A stretch of 64,000 nucleotides of DNA from Emergomyces orientalis (taxonomy: Eukaryota; Ascomycota; Eurotiomycetes; Onygenales; Ajellomycetaceae), in contig MOWL01000031.1 in assembly GCA_002110485.1 (NCBI GenBank), positions 1 through 64,000 of the forward strand, read 5' to 3'. The position numbers and the translations under genes are program-made. Shown piece after piece: positions 11,981 to 22,900 of this stretch. The notes beneath the pieces are model-generated. The model was not told where the DNA came from and did no database searches. It saw nothing but the letters and a program-made list of their open reading frames with translations. Position 1 is the stretch's first letter. Every line of letters starts with the position of its first letter.

Positions 11981-14900
11981 TTAGCGAATCTGAGCGCTAA
12001 TATCAGTTAAACCAAGCATTTGTACGAATTCGGCGTGTTTTTGACCTCCAAGAGGCTTGGTCATTCCGTCGGCAATCATCGAATTGGTATCCACCCATTG
12101 GATAGCTAGTCGCCCGGCGGCTACTTGCTCACGGAGCCAGTGGTTATGGATGTCAACATGACGTAGCTTGGTTGCTAATTGAGGTGCTGCGGCGGTTAGG
12201 AGACGGATAGTCTGCCGATTATCATTATGAATGACGAGCTGGCACTGTGTATTCAAACCAAGCTGTTTGAAGACTCGATCCCACCATATAGCCTCTTTTG
12301 CTGCAGTGGATAGAGCAAGAAGTTCAGATTCTGTAGAGGATGTGCTCACAGATCGTTGTTTGGATGACTTCCAATCAATCACTCCTCCAAATAAGGAGAA
12401 TATCATGCCGTGGGTACTCCGGCGTGTAGTCGGGTCATCAGCGAATGCTGCATCCGCGTGGATGATGAAATCTGGGGTAGACGAGTTAGGCGCGGGAGCT
12501 GCGTATTCAATCGCCAGATGGCGCGTTTGATTAGCGAATGCAATTACTCGGTCAATTAGATCACGGTGTTGAGGGCCCGGATTCTTCATAAAATCGGCTA
12601 GGGCGCTAGCGGCGTATGCGAGATCCGGCCTCGTTCCGACAGCAGGGTAGATTAGTGATCCCATTCGGCATTGGTAGGCGTGGATCTCTTGTGGGGATGC
12701 CACACCATCGTATGGGCGTAGGTCTTCCTTAGGCAATGGCATTTGATAGCGAGTTAGACGTTCTAGGTTAAATTTAACGGCTATTTTAGCCATATAGCTG
12801 TCCTGGCATAACCAGAGCTTGTGTTCGTGGCGGTCTCGAAGGATACGAATCCCGAGGAACCAGTTCAAATTTCCCATATCTCGTAGGTTGTACGCGGATG
12901 TGAGATTTTGTTTGAAATGTTCAAACTCTGCACGGTGATCTCTATGATACAGAACCACAATATCATCAACATAGAAGAACACTGTAAGCTTTTCACTAGT
13001 GTAGAGACATGGCTCCTCACTAATTGAATGTAAACCTAGCTTTCGAAGCTGGGATCCGAGCTCGTTATTCCATAAAAGAGGGGACTCAGGTAATCCGTAT
13101 AGAGCTCTCTTTAGAAGAAGATATCGGCCAGGGCAGCTATATCCTTGAGCTGGCATGACATAAACAGTGTGCTTGATTCGGGCGTTTAAGAAGGCGTTAA
13201 CGGCGTCAAATTGATGTGCTTCAAAATCAAATGCCGCAGTGATTGCCATGAGAACACGGAAGACTTTCATTGCTAAAGTGGATGAATAGGTCTCTGATAC
13301 TTCATTATATGAGAGATCACCTCTGACAACTAATCTTGCTTTGAATTTGACTAGATAACCATCTGTATCAAATTTGTAGGTGTATATCCATATCATGGGT
13401 AGGGCTTGGACTTTGGATTGAGAAGGGATTTCAACCTCCTGCCAGCATTGACATGCTTCAAGAGCTTTATACTCAAGGTCCGCGGCTATTCGCCATTCTC
13501 TGGCGTAGGGGTGTTTCATAGCCGCGTTCCAACCACGTGGTGGCGGGGGCAGCGTATCCCTATGGATCTTAGGCAGGTCTGGAGGTTTCAATGATGTGGG
13601 TTCGGTTGATATGCCGTTCGCGAACGCAGTGTAAAAAGCAGTATATGACTCTGCGCTTGTGGCATATGCAAAGGCTCGGTCCTTGTTCGGCTTCCGTTTT
13701 CTTTTATCACTGACTATGTTAGAAGGTGAGATTTGACTGTGTATTTCGCGTCTTGGAGCATTTTGAATGGTAAGATTCTGTAGTGAGCTATCAAGTGATT
13801 CCATTAATTGGTTTGATGGATCATCAATCGCGGGGAATCCACTAGTTGGAGTTTCCATGATCTCGGACGAGATCTCGGCTTCGGGAAAGCTGCCAGGTGT
13901 TGGCATATCATGGCCATTCGGGCTAATTATAGGCACACTAGGCGGCGGAGGTGTTGGCTCCGGCGTGAGAGGCTCTTCGGGCGTTGAATCCTCCGTGGGC
14001 GGATCGGCAGATTTTGCTGTGGGTGGCCCGTGCTCTGAAACCCCTGCGGGTTTTTGAACCGCTGGTGTCATATAGGATAGTGAATCCTCGATTTCTCCAA
14101 CCTTTTCCTCATCCGTTTCGTTAGCTATCCTGAGCTGAATCCCATTAGTAGTGGGTATAATAGACTCTAGTACATCCTCATCCGGCAGATTTAGAGGGTC
14201 AAAGAAGGTATTTTCATCAAATAGAACATCATGAGATTCAACAATCTCATTTGACTGTGGGAGCCAGATTCGGAAAATGTTAGTTGAAGAGTAGCCAATT
14301 AAGAATCCAATCTTAGCTCTCGCGGCAAGCTTCAACATTTTTGGCATCTTTTTATTTAGTACATATGCCTTGCACCCATATGCCCGTAGATGTGAGAGTT
14401 CTGAACTTTTAATGATATCAGCATCTTGCGTATATTCAACTAGGACTCGGTTCGGGGACTTCCAGTTTAATGCCCGTGTGGGCGTTCGATTTAGTAGGTA
14501 TGCCGCTGCCTCAGCAATCTCGGGCCAGAGGTTATGTGGGAATCTAGCTGCTATTCGCAATGTTCGTGTGGCTTTAATAATCATACCCCCTGAGCGTTCT
14601 GCGAGCCCGTTCTGCTCTGGTGTATAGGGTGCTGAACGCTCTACAAGGATTCCTTCATCACAGACCCATTGCTCAAACATGGAGGATAGAGATTTTTCCC
14701 CATCTGTGTGAAGTTTGAGAACATCTATACTCATCTGTTTCTTGATTATAAGAATAGTATTCTTTATAAATTCAAAGGATTCAGATTTCTTTTTCATGCA
14801 TCCAATTCTATGAAGGTGGGTGTACGGATCGTAGAGATGTGCAATATATTTGAGACCATTGTAGAATTTCTCAATGTGAATTATATCAAAATGTAGGATT

Positions 14901-16675
14901 TCGAATGGGCGGCTCCCGCGGCTCATCGGTCTTCAGGACACAATGCTATGCATCTTGCCGAGCCCGCAGGCTTCACAGTCTGCCATTTTCGGCCTGTTAG
15001 TGAGCTTGGTTCCAGTGATCTCTATCGGGAGGTGTTCAAGAACTTCCGGGCCAGCGTGTGCCAGGCGTGTATGCCATAGGTTAGTAGTGGCTGGGATCGG
15101 TGGCCTGGGTAGTGCAGATCGTACTGCGAATGCTGTGTCTTTGATATTCAGACTATTCTTGATAATAGGGTTATACTCGAGGACGTATTTCTCATGGACA
15201 TAGGTTAAATTGAATTTAGCAACCCATTCACTGTTGACTATAGTAAGATTGAGTTCATCAATCCCTAGACCTTTCTTTTTGAAGAAAGGGGAGGCAGCGA
15301 TATTTGTATGAAAGTTAGGGATGTATGCCACATTAAGTAGAAGTATGCGTTTTACCCCCTTAGATGAATTGACATTGATCCATACATTGCCTGTGCCCTG
15401 TATAGCCACCTTTGTGTTGCCTGTATATAGAAATGATTTCTTGACCTCTTCGAAGTTCTCAAAACGGCTCAAATTGTTGCACACATGTTTATTAGCCCCA
15501 GTATCGTATATGAAGCTATTTTGTAGTGGATACTGATAGCTTCCACCATGTTCCATTGTAAAAGCAGTTGTTGCAAGAGCAGTATGCTTCTCTGATTCTG
15601 AATCATTCTCTGAGGTTTCAAATGCTGCTGCTACAGCAGAGGGTTGATCTCTGCTTGCTTTAGCAAGCACATTCTTCACTACTCTTTTTGTATGAGGGTT
15701 TTTTAACAATCGCTTCACCTTTGCCGCGGTCTCAGGGTTCGGTGTCCACCCAGCTGGGTGTTTATCAGGGTTCAAATACCAACATTCAGTGAATCGGTGA
15801 CGTATTCCGCATATGCAGGGACGGCTTATCAATGGTTGATCTGAGGGTTTGGCAGGTGTAGTGGCTTTTTCAGCAGAATTCTCAGAGGCATTCTCAGAGG
15901 CAGCATTAGTCGTACGATCTTGATATGCCGCGAATATAGCATTCTGCTTAGTTGACTTTGATCTATCTTCTACTACTCGCGTTCTGCAGTGAGATCTAAA
16001 GAGATTGATCATTTCGCGGATTGAGAATGGATTCTTGCCAGTGATTAGAGTATTCTCCAGCTCCTGGCGGCGGAAATCGGTGAATTCTGGGTGAACCGCC
16101 TGCACAGCGTTTAAGAATCTATATAGGTTGCCACGTTCACTAGTGAACCCATCAACCTTATATTGAAGGACTAGATTGAGGCAGTTCTCCCATTTCAGTA
16201 GTCAATCAGATGGTGTTCTTTTTCGTACTTCTGAAGGCTTTGATAGCTTCAAAAATCGGTTCGTAAGCTCTACTTCTCGCTGGCGAGTAGTAGGAGTAAT
16301 GTAATCTTTCAATTCCTTCAAGATTTTCCGTGGATTTACTTCTTTGGACAAGAAGAGTCGGATATTCGGGTCTATACTGCTCATTATATGGGTGTACAAT
16401 TCCCTTGCACTTTTGAGATAGACATTATACTCAGCAACATGTTCTTTATGTAGAAACAGATGTGATTGACTGGCATGTGCCATCTCAGGTGTGTCATATC
16501 CTTCTGGCACCTCATAGTGAGAAGGCTTTGAAGGGGGAGGAATCTCTTCAGTGTCGAGATCAATATATTCATTAAAACCAAGAGCATATGCTTTGGCTTG
16601 AACTCCATCATACCATAGGTCCCAATCCTTCTCGGATGCGAGGATGATCTTCTTATTGGCCATAGTAGTCATCAT
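11981..16675 (-). CDS. copia Gag-Pol polyprotein, copy 2 (one frame, two internal TGAs)
   Basis: A single 1565-codon frame from ATG 16675 to a TAA at 11981, with no frameshift. Only two codons interrupt it, TGA at 16202-16204 and TGA at 14933-14935, the same two sites as in copy 1. Domain order and motifs are as in copy 1: Gag, C-x-C-x3-H-x4-C knuckle, D-T-G protease, H-H-C-C and D,D,E integrase, a Pro/Ser-rich linker (about 14060-13680), F-Y-V-D-D reverse transcriptase and RNase H. Family members encode one long polyprotein, so truncation at codon 158 would remove everything after Gag. If UGA is decoded or read through, this copy could be active. If not, it is a pseudogene. Confidence 0.75.
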
Positions 16676-16856
16676 GTGTTCGATGAGCGTGTAGTAGGCG
16701 TTTATATAGAAGCGTAGTAAGGTTGGTCTGTAGAGTAGTGATAGTCTGTTTGAGAGTTTTAACCGCAGATTTTTCTTCGGCGAAGTTGATTTGAATGTAT
16801 TCAGAAAATCTCATATAAAAATAGGAATGTATTCCTAATTGTATTTGAATTGGGTT

Positions 16857-16885
16857 GGCGCAGTAGTTGCACCTGGGCTCATAAC
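16857..16885 (-). other. copia copy 2 primer-binding site (initiator tRNA-Met 5' half)
   Basis: On the plus strand this reads GGCGCAGTAGTTGCACC and then TGGGCTCATAAC, which is tRNA-iMet-like itself. It has one C-to-T change relative to copy 1. Confidence 0.7.
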
Positions 16886-17218
16886 TATGAGAGATTTTTA
16901 AATGGTAGAATGTTCGCGTACAAATGAAAAAGTGAAGTTAAAAATTGAATTTTTTGGGCTCCTTCTCTTCTTCATATCTACAGGTTTTTCATGGCTTTTT
17001 ATAACCATGAATCTCTCGCTAGCTATATTACAAAATATGCCCATATAGGGGCATGTTACATACAATAATCAATAGTCTGTCATATACCAAATGAAATATC
17101 CAAATTAGGTGGAAACTAGGAGAAAAATAACAATAGTAGATGGAGTGGCGTATTTGGTGGAGATTTGAATGGTTCGATGCATCCGTTTGGCGCTTGATTA
17201 ATAATCAGGTGTTTGACA
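16886..17218 (-). repeat. copia copy 2, 5' LTR
   Basis: 333 bp. Its variable stretch (ATATGAAGAAGAGAAGG on the minus strand) resembles the 3' LTR of copy 1, not its own 3' LTR. Confidence 0.9.
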
Positions 17219-17223
17219 GCACT

Positions 17224-18075
17224 CTATGAATGAGAATCTGCCAGTTACTGAAAATCACACACCATCTATCAACTGCCTATCATTCAGAGACTGATGATTC
17301 CTCAGAGTGAATAATACAGACAGTAAAGAATTATCTTCATAAGTTCTGTAATTACTCACAAGATGACTGGCATGATCTACTCCTTTATGTGGAAGTCACA
17401 ATCAATGACCAGGACACAGTTTTCACTGGTGTGAGCCCATTCTTTCTCATGCATGGCTACAATATGGAAATACTAGATCTCCAAGAACCCACACAACTCT
17501 CAATGAACTTGTGCAACCCCATTGAGGTCGCTGATAATATAGTAACAAAGCTCCGAGACGCCCGTGACTGGGCGGAAGCATCAATGATGAGCGCCAAACA
17601 AGATCAAGAAGATCAAGCCAATGTACAATGAGACCCCGCTGAACAGTATAAGATTGGTGATCTAGTTTGGCTCAGTCTCAAGAACATTCAAACCACACGC
17701 CCATTGCACACGCTGGACTACCGACACGCGAAATATGAAGTCCTGGAAGTTCTAGGCAGCCATAACTACTGCCTGAACACTCCCTCTGGTATCCATGATG
17801 TCTTTCATATGAACCTCTTATGTTGAGCAGCCACTGACCCATTCCCCTCTCAAACAATCTCTGACTGGCAGCCGCCAGGCATCATGGGGGAGGACAACGA
17901 GCTTGAATGGGAGATCGAAGAGATACTGGACAAACAACCCCGTGGCTGCGGCCGACAATACCTTGTGAAATGGGTGGGCTACGATCACCCATCATGGACT
18001 GCGGGTTCGGCATTGTCCGAGACAGCGGCTCTTGATCGATGGGAGGCACTGAGCTCGAGAGAAAGGGGGGGCTAA
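17224..18075 (+). pseudogene. gypsy Pol C-terminus: integrase end and chromodomain
   Basis: Continues the frame broken at 7278. It reads integrase I-C-Q-L-L-K-I, S-T-A-Y-H-S-E-T-D, D-D-W, T-G-V-S-P-F-F-L, the G-D-L-V-W-L linker motif and a chromodomain (about 17905-18060) with R-Q-Y-L-V-K-W-V-G-Y and W-x5-A-L aromatic positions. It ends in TAA at 18073-18075, immediately before the LTR. In-frame TGAs include positions where Trp (before M-R-I-C) and Arg (S-E-x-I-I-Q) are expected. Chromodomains in this family direct integration to modified chromatin. Confidence 0.9.
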
Positions 18076-18321
18076 TGTGATGGGCTACACCCATGTTAGT
18101 AGACCATTCCGCTCGCATGCCAATGGAAGCTCCATGGTTTTTGCTGACCTAGCGGCCATGTCAATCAGAAATATGATTATCTGCTCTGCCAGACTCATAA
18201 AAGAATCTCATGTGTTCACACTCAAATGCTTTTCCTTTTCTTTTCTTTTCCTTAACGTTTTCTACTTTTTGTTATATAAGACCTATATTAGTGCCGAGCT
18301 CTTCGGCATAGGCCTGTTACA
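18076..18321 (+). repeat. gypsy 3' LTR (complete, 246 bp)
   Basis: TGTGATGGGC...CCTGTTACA, with a polypurine tract GAAAGGGGGGG at 18061-18071 upstream. Target duplication ATAGA at 18322-18326. Confidence 0.95.
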
Positions 18322-18326
18322 ATAGA

Positions 18327-20126
18327 TAAGTTTCAAAAATTGCAGAATACAGCTTTAAGAAGAATTCTGGGAGCTTTCAAAACCTCTCCATGTAGAGCTA
18401 TGAAAATAGAAGCTTTTATATCACCTCCTGAAATAAGATTTGAGAAGATATGCAAGAATTATACACTGAGAATCATGAAAATGCCAGATATTCATTCAAT
18501 TAGAAAAAGAATATCTACATCTTATCCTCCAATTCAATCTGGAAATGACTTAGATTGGAATAGATATCTAGATTGAAATGAAAGTCAAGAAAATCAAGAA
18601 AATAAGAGAAATAGAAAAAAAATTCCTTCTCAACTATATAAAGTATACTCAATGATTAAAGATGAGTTCTTCTCATTAAATATTGAAAAGATTGAACACA
18701 AAAAGCTATATTTATGAAAAGAAAAACTAGACTCAATAATTTCAATTGAAATAAGTGCATTATCAAAACCAGAAGAAGCTGAGAATCATAAAAGAATAAT
18801 AGAGAAAATTAATTTTAAAAAGTCAATTCTAATTTATTCAGATGGTTCAATGAATGAAAATAAAGGCCTAGAAGCTGGAATAGCATATACAGAAGATAAT
18901 TACAAATATACATCAGATTCATGGAATATTGGAAATGAATGTGAAGTATTTGATGCTGAATTATATGCTATTATAAAAGCTTTTAAACTGATAGAAATAA
19001 AAGCTTCAAAAAGAAAAGATATGAAAGAAGCATGAATTTTTTCAGATAGTCAAGCAGTTTTGAAAAGAATTCAAAAGAATGAAATTCATAATAATTAAAT
19101 GAATATAGAAGTAATTCTAAAGATATGCAAAAGAATTCAATTAAAATATAAGACAAAGATATATCTGAGCTGGGTTCCTGCTCATATAAATATACATGGA
19201 AATGAGCTTGCTGATGAAACAGCAAAGAAAGAAACAGAACTAAATATTGCAAGTTCAAAAATAGTTTCATGGTCTTTTATTAAAAGAAAGATAAAAGAGA
19301 ATTGCTTAGAAAAATAGCATAAAATATAAGAAAAACAAAGAAAAAGTCCTCACTATCTTAGATTTGAAACTAAATCTAAATGAAAATCATACTCTATTAA
19401 GTGCAAGAAGAAGCTTTTCTTCTCAATCATTCAATTGAAATTAGATCATGACTATTTCAAATCTTATTTGAAAAGAATATCTGATATTGAAAGTGAAAAT
19501 TGTGAATATTGTGACTCTCTTGAAGACTCAGAACATATCTTAATAAATTGCTCATTAAATCAAGAACTTAGAGCTGAACTGAGATATAAATATAAACTGA
19601 GAGAAATGAATATAAAACTACTATTTTCAACTGAAATAGACAGTCAATATTTAATTGATTTTCTCAATGAAACTCAAATAGCTACTAGAAATCAATTCTA
19701 TTTCAAAGATGAAAATATAAATGAATGAGAATCTGAAATATTCTTTATAAAAACTGCTAGATATTATATAATATCTCACTATTTCTTTTGTGTTAGAGTC
19801 TGTCTTTTATTTCCTTTGTATTCATGTTATGAGTTATTTTGTCTATCATTAATTTATTTTCTTTGTAATCACTTAAAAATTATATGAAAAAAAAAGAATA
19901 TAAATAATCTTCAAAGATATTTATAAATAAATAAATAAAAAAAGAAAAATCAATTTGCTGACTATTCTGAGCTGAAATTCAAGTATTGCAAGTGCTATTT
20001 GTTTGAAGAAAAAATGTATATTAATTAGTTTTAAAGTTAGAAAAATCCTGAGACTCTTTGAGTCTCAGATAGATATCATAGTCTCTGACTGCATATATCT
20101 ATAATGGAAGAATAATAATAATAATA
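18327..20126 (+). mobile_element. LINE family A copy 1, part 2 (3' half)
   Basis: Resumes the LINE-A reading interrupted at 1429. It contains the end of ORF2 and a 3' UTR (19740-20110) homologous to the reverse complement of 42300-42590, ending ATAATGGAAGA and (AAT)n. The exact 15-bp target duplication follows at 20127-20141. Confidence 0.85.
18340..19728 (+). pseudogene. LINE-A ORF2 C-terminal half: RNase H and zinc region
   Basis: RNase H motifs: Y-S-D-G-S (about 18838), D-A-E-L-Y-A (about 18953), F-S-D-S-Q-A (about 19040) and W-V-P-A-H followed by G-N-E-L-A-D (about 19170-19215). The C-terminal C-x2-C...H...C region is at about 19500-19550. Trp-column stops: TGA before I-F-S-D, and TGA (before K-E-K-L) where the 43.6 kb copy has TGG. 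A TAA near 19098 is shared with the 43.2 kb copy. A TAG and a TAA near 19315-19330 face TGA, TGA in that copy. This copy is therefore decaying as well. Confidence 0.8.
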
Positions 20127-20141
20127 ACTAAGAATAAAAAA

Positions 20142-21313
20142 CTTCTATCAGACAATAATTACAGAAAAGAAAAGAAAAAAAGAGTAAACAAACCATCAAC
20201 TTTCTCATCTCAAACACACAAAGTTAAGTAAGTGGCTGAACAGGGTCAAAAAAGAAGAAAGCATAGGCAAGAAGAGTAAAAGAAAAGAGGCAAAAAGAAT
20301 GAGAGAAAGAGGGAATGTATATCTTTCACGCATACAGCATTATTACACAAGACAACACAACACACCTGTTTACTCACACTTAATGAGTAAGTAAAATAAT
20401 GACAAGAAAGATATTTAAGTAAAGATCGGAAAAATCGAAGACCCCTCCATTTTCTCCATGCGCCGGATAAGCAAAACAACAACAACAAGAAGAAGCAAAA
20501 GAAAAATAAGTAAAAGAAAAAAGAAAAATAGGGAGAGAAGAAAGATGAACGAAATTATGTAGACAATCAACAAGGGCAAAAAGGGAGAAAAAGGGGGGAA
20601 AGAGTTGAAGAAATGAAAAGGGAGAGTAAGAAGCATGCCTGCCAGATTAACAAAAATACTTGTAGAAATACTCGTTTTTGCTTCTTCTTATTCTTCAACT
20701 CGTTTCCTCCTCCTCTTCTCTCCCTCATAATATTTTTAATACAAAGGCAAGTCGCGCAACAGAAAAAGGAGAGCGAAAGAACAAACCCAACAAAATGAAA
20801 AATGAAAAATGAAAAAGTGAAAAGATGAAAAGCGTACACAAGAGGGGGTTATCTTGCAAAGGTGCCATTAAATTATTATGTTGTATGTATTTTTTCCTCT
20901 TTTCTTCCCTCTTTTCCAGTTTATTTTTCTCCCGCTTAATATTTGATGGAAGACATAAAGGGTTTTTTTTTAAAAATTTTTTCTGGCGAGTTTGAGGTCT
21001 GATTCCTCCCTGGGCGCCGAGTAGCTTTATGACGTTTGAATGTGTGTGTGTCTCGAATTAATTAAGTGATGCATGGGAGAAGAAGCGGCGAAATGCGGTG
21101 GAGGAAGGGGCGTTCAGAAAGGTTTGTACTGTACGTCTAGTAGTTAAAGAGAGGTGTGCGTTACATTGCGTGGGTGGTGCGGACAGGGTCCCCGCACCAC
21201 ACTACCTTGGGGGTCCGCATATTGGTGGACATAATGAGAAATGGCTGTTTCTCGGTCATGGAAAAATGGCCACATCGTTTTCCCTTGTTTAATTATCATT
21301 GTTGGTTTTATTA
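20142..21313. other. intergenic, no gene seen
   Basis: Purine-rich, low-complexity sequence (about 20160-20840), then mixed composition. Open frames here are low-complexity translations. This is the 3' flank of the Van1 gene. Confidence 0.5.
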
Positions 21314-22900
21314 TTAGTAGGCCGGTCGCTCGCCGAGATTTCCCTGCTTTTCCTCTGTATCGATGTGCCAGACGACGTAATTCGGTAATCCGACGACTTG
21401 GTAGCCGGCGCGTTTGGCCATTTTGGCAAAACCTTCTGTCTCGGCTTGGTTTTCGAAAGCGTAGCTGGGGAAATTGATACCTGGATTTCGGGCTTGAGCA
21501 TTTGTTTTGGTACTAGGTAGAGAAGGGGGGAGGGGGGAAAACGATAATAAAGAGTAGAAAGAAAAGAGAGAAAAACATACCAGCTCGATGCACATCGGCC
21601 TTGACAATAATATTGACGCCTCCAACACCATCCAACTCGACCTCGTCGTCTTTATTGTTCCTCCAATCACCCATTGCGGCGAGATACTCGCGACCAGTGT
21701 CAAATTCCGTGTATCCTTCTACCAGAACTGTGTCTTTATCAAGGCTAGCAGCCAGTTTCAAGGATTTCTCAGTGTCTCTCCAGGAATTGTAGTCAACTAA
21801 CGATTACAGGTCAGCATAAATCAGGAATCAATATCCAGAGGATTAATTCAAATACGTACATTTCCCTTCGATATCACGACCATTCTCGTAGCGATGGAAC
21901 CAGATATCTGCAACCCATCGTTAGCTCGTTTTCATAGCAGGGGAAATAAATGGCAGTAACGTACTGGGCACAAGAATATCCTTGTTATGAGCGACGAAAT
22001 CCTCAATGATTCTCTTCGGGCTATCGACGATATCAACATCGCGCCAGTAAACCCATGAATGGTCCGGTTTCAATGCAGCACTAAGCAGGAAATTCCGGGC
22101 TTTCGCAATTGCCTTTCGTCGAGGTGCCTGGGCCTCGAAACTATGCTTCTCATGGACCTCCATACTCAGATCCAGCCCAAAATCTTTTTGGATAATCGCA
22201 GCACTGCGGAAGGCAGTCTTTTCAGCCTTTTGTATCCGTTCAAGTTCAGCTGCTAAAATTGCTAGAGTGTCGTCTGCCGTGTCGCTGACCAGAAACGCGA
22301 GGTCGATGAGGTCATGGGGGTAGGTCAATTCGCTGACCAGATCAAAGTATTTGTTGAGATAAGGCGCAGCATTTCGGAGGGGGGTGACAATGAGGACACG
22401 TTCGTTGTTTAGCGCAGCTTTAGGAGTTGATTGGATAGTATTAAGGTCAATGTGATGGATAGTGGAGGTATTAACTCGGTATGGCTCGTGGTGGTTAAAT
22501 ATTACGGGTGTTTGAATATGTGAATTCCACTCGACCATTTCATTCGGTGTCATTTCTGCTGGGGATTTAGAAGGCCCAAAGCAATAGAAACTGAAAACAC
22601 GTAAAAAGGGCAAAAGTCAGCCTTTATTCCCCCATGCCATTGGAACAATGGAAAGCTTCGTCCACTTTGGCATAGAATATTTACAAAATCAATCAATCCA
22701 AGAAGGGGTAGTGTAAGCAATCCATACCTCTGCATGTCCGCCGCGGAACTCCTGATTCCTCTCCATAACAGCAGTACCATACCCGTAAGGGCAAGCGAAA
22801 TGAGAAATCGAGGCCGGGAAACCAGCGAGATCAGAAGCCTCACAGGAGGCAATCTGGCCTTGGTGGATTTCCACGTAACACCGCCTTTGGGAAGCAACAT
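21314..22900 (-). CDS. van1: mannan polymerase I subunit, Van1/Anp1/Mnn9 family glycosyltransferase
   Basis: Predicted spliced gene of 409 aa: exons 22900-22728, 22590-21965, 21907-21860, 21796-21581, 21480-21314. The introns (137, 57, 63 and 100 bp) all have GT...AG ends and preserve the frame. It is a type II Golgi protein with a short N-tail (M-L-L-P-K-G-G-V-T-W), one transmembrane helix (about residues 27-46), then the glycosyltransferase domain. Visible family motifs are T-P-L-R-N-A, the Y-W-R-D-V-D-I-V metal-binding D-x-D, W-F-H-R-Y, D-Y-N-S-W, E-G-Y, G-G-V-N-I-I-V-K-A-D-V-H-R and F-E-N-Q-A-E-T-E-G. In yeast Van1p with Mnn9p extends the alpha-1,6-mannose backbone of N-glycans. Start chosen at 22900 because it gives the family N-terminus. 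It uses only TGG for Trp and ends in TAA. Confidence 0.93.

Larger units (their letters stand above)
11583..17218 (-). mobile_element. Ty1/copia retrotransposon, copy 2 (inverted relative to copy 1)
   Basis: Complete element on the minus strand: 5' LTR 16886-17218, primer site 16857-16885, gag-pol 16675-11981, 3' LTR 11583-11914. The last 981 codons of pol translate identically to copy 1, while gag differs at several residues. Flanks GGTCT (11578-11582) and GCACT (17219-17223) pair with the two flanks of copy 1, not with each other. Confidence 0.9.
1430..18321 (+). mobile_element. Ty3/gypsy chromovirus, split and internally inverted
   Basis: A gypsy-type LTR retrotransposon inserted into LINE-A, with 5-bp target duplications ATAGA at 1425-1429 and 18322-18326. 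Its parts are a 5' LTR (1430-1637 plus 11540-11577), leader, gag and pol to mid-integrase on the minus strand (11539 down to 7278), and integrase end plus chromodomain on the plus strand (17224-18075), then the 3' LTR. Two copia elements sit at the two breaks. The swapped copia target duplications show that the middle segment was flipped by recombination. The two 5' LTR pieces sum to 246 bp, the length of the 3' LTR. Confidence 0.9.

Noticed and set aside
12231..14896. Plus-strand frames opposite copia pol
   Set aside because: Antisense shadows; identical shadows exist at 3961-6626 opposite copy 1.
20246..20839. Several hydrophobic frames at 20.2-20.8 kb
   Set aside because: They are translations of purine/pyrimidine-rich low-complexity DNA.
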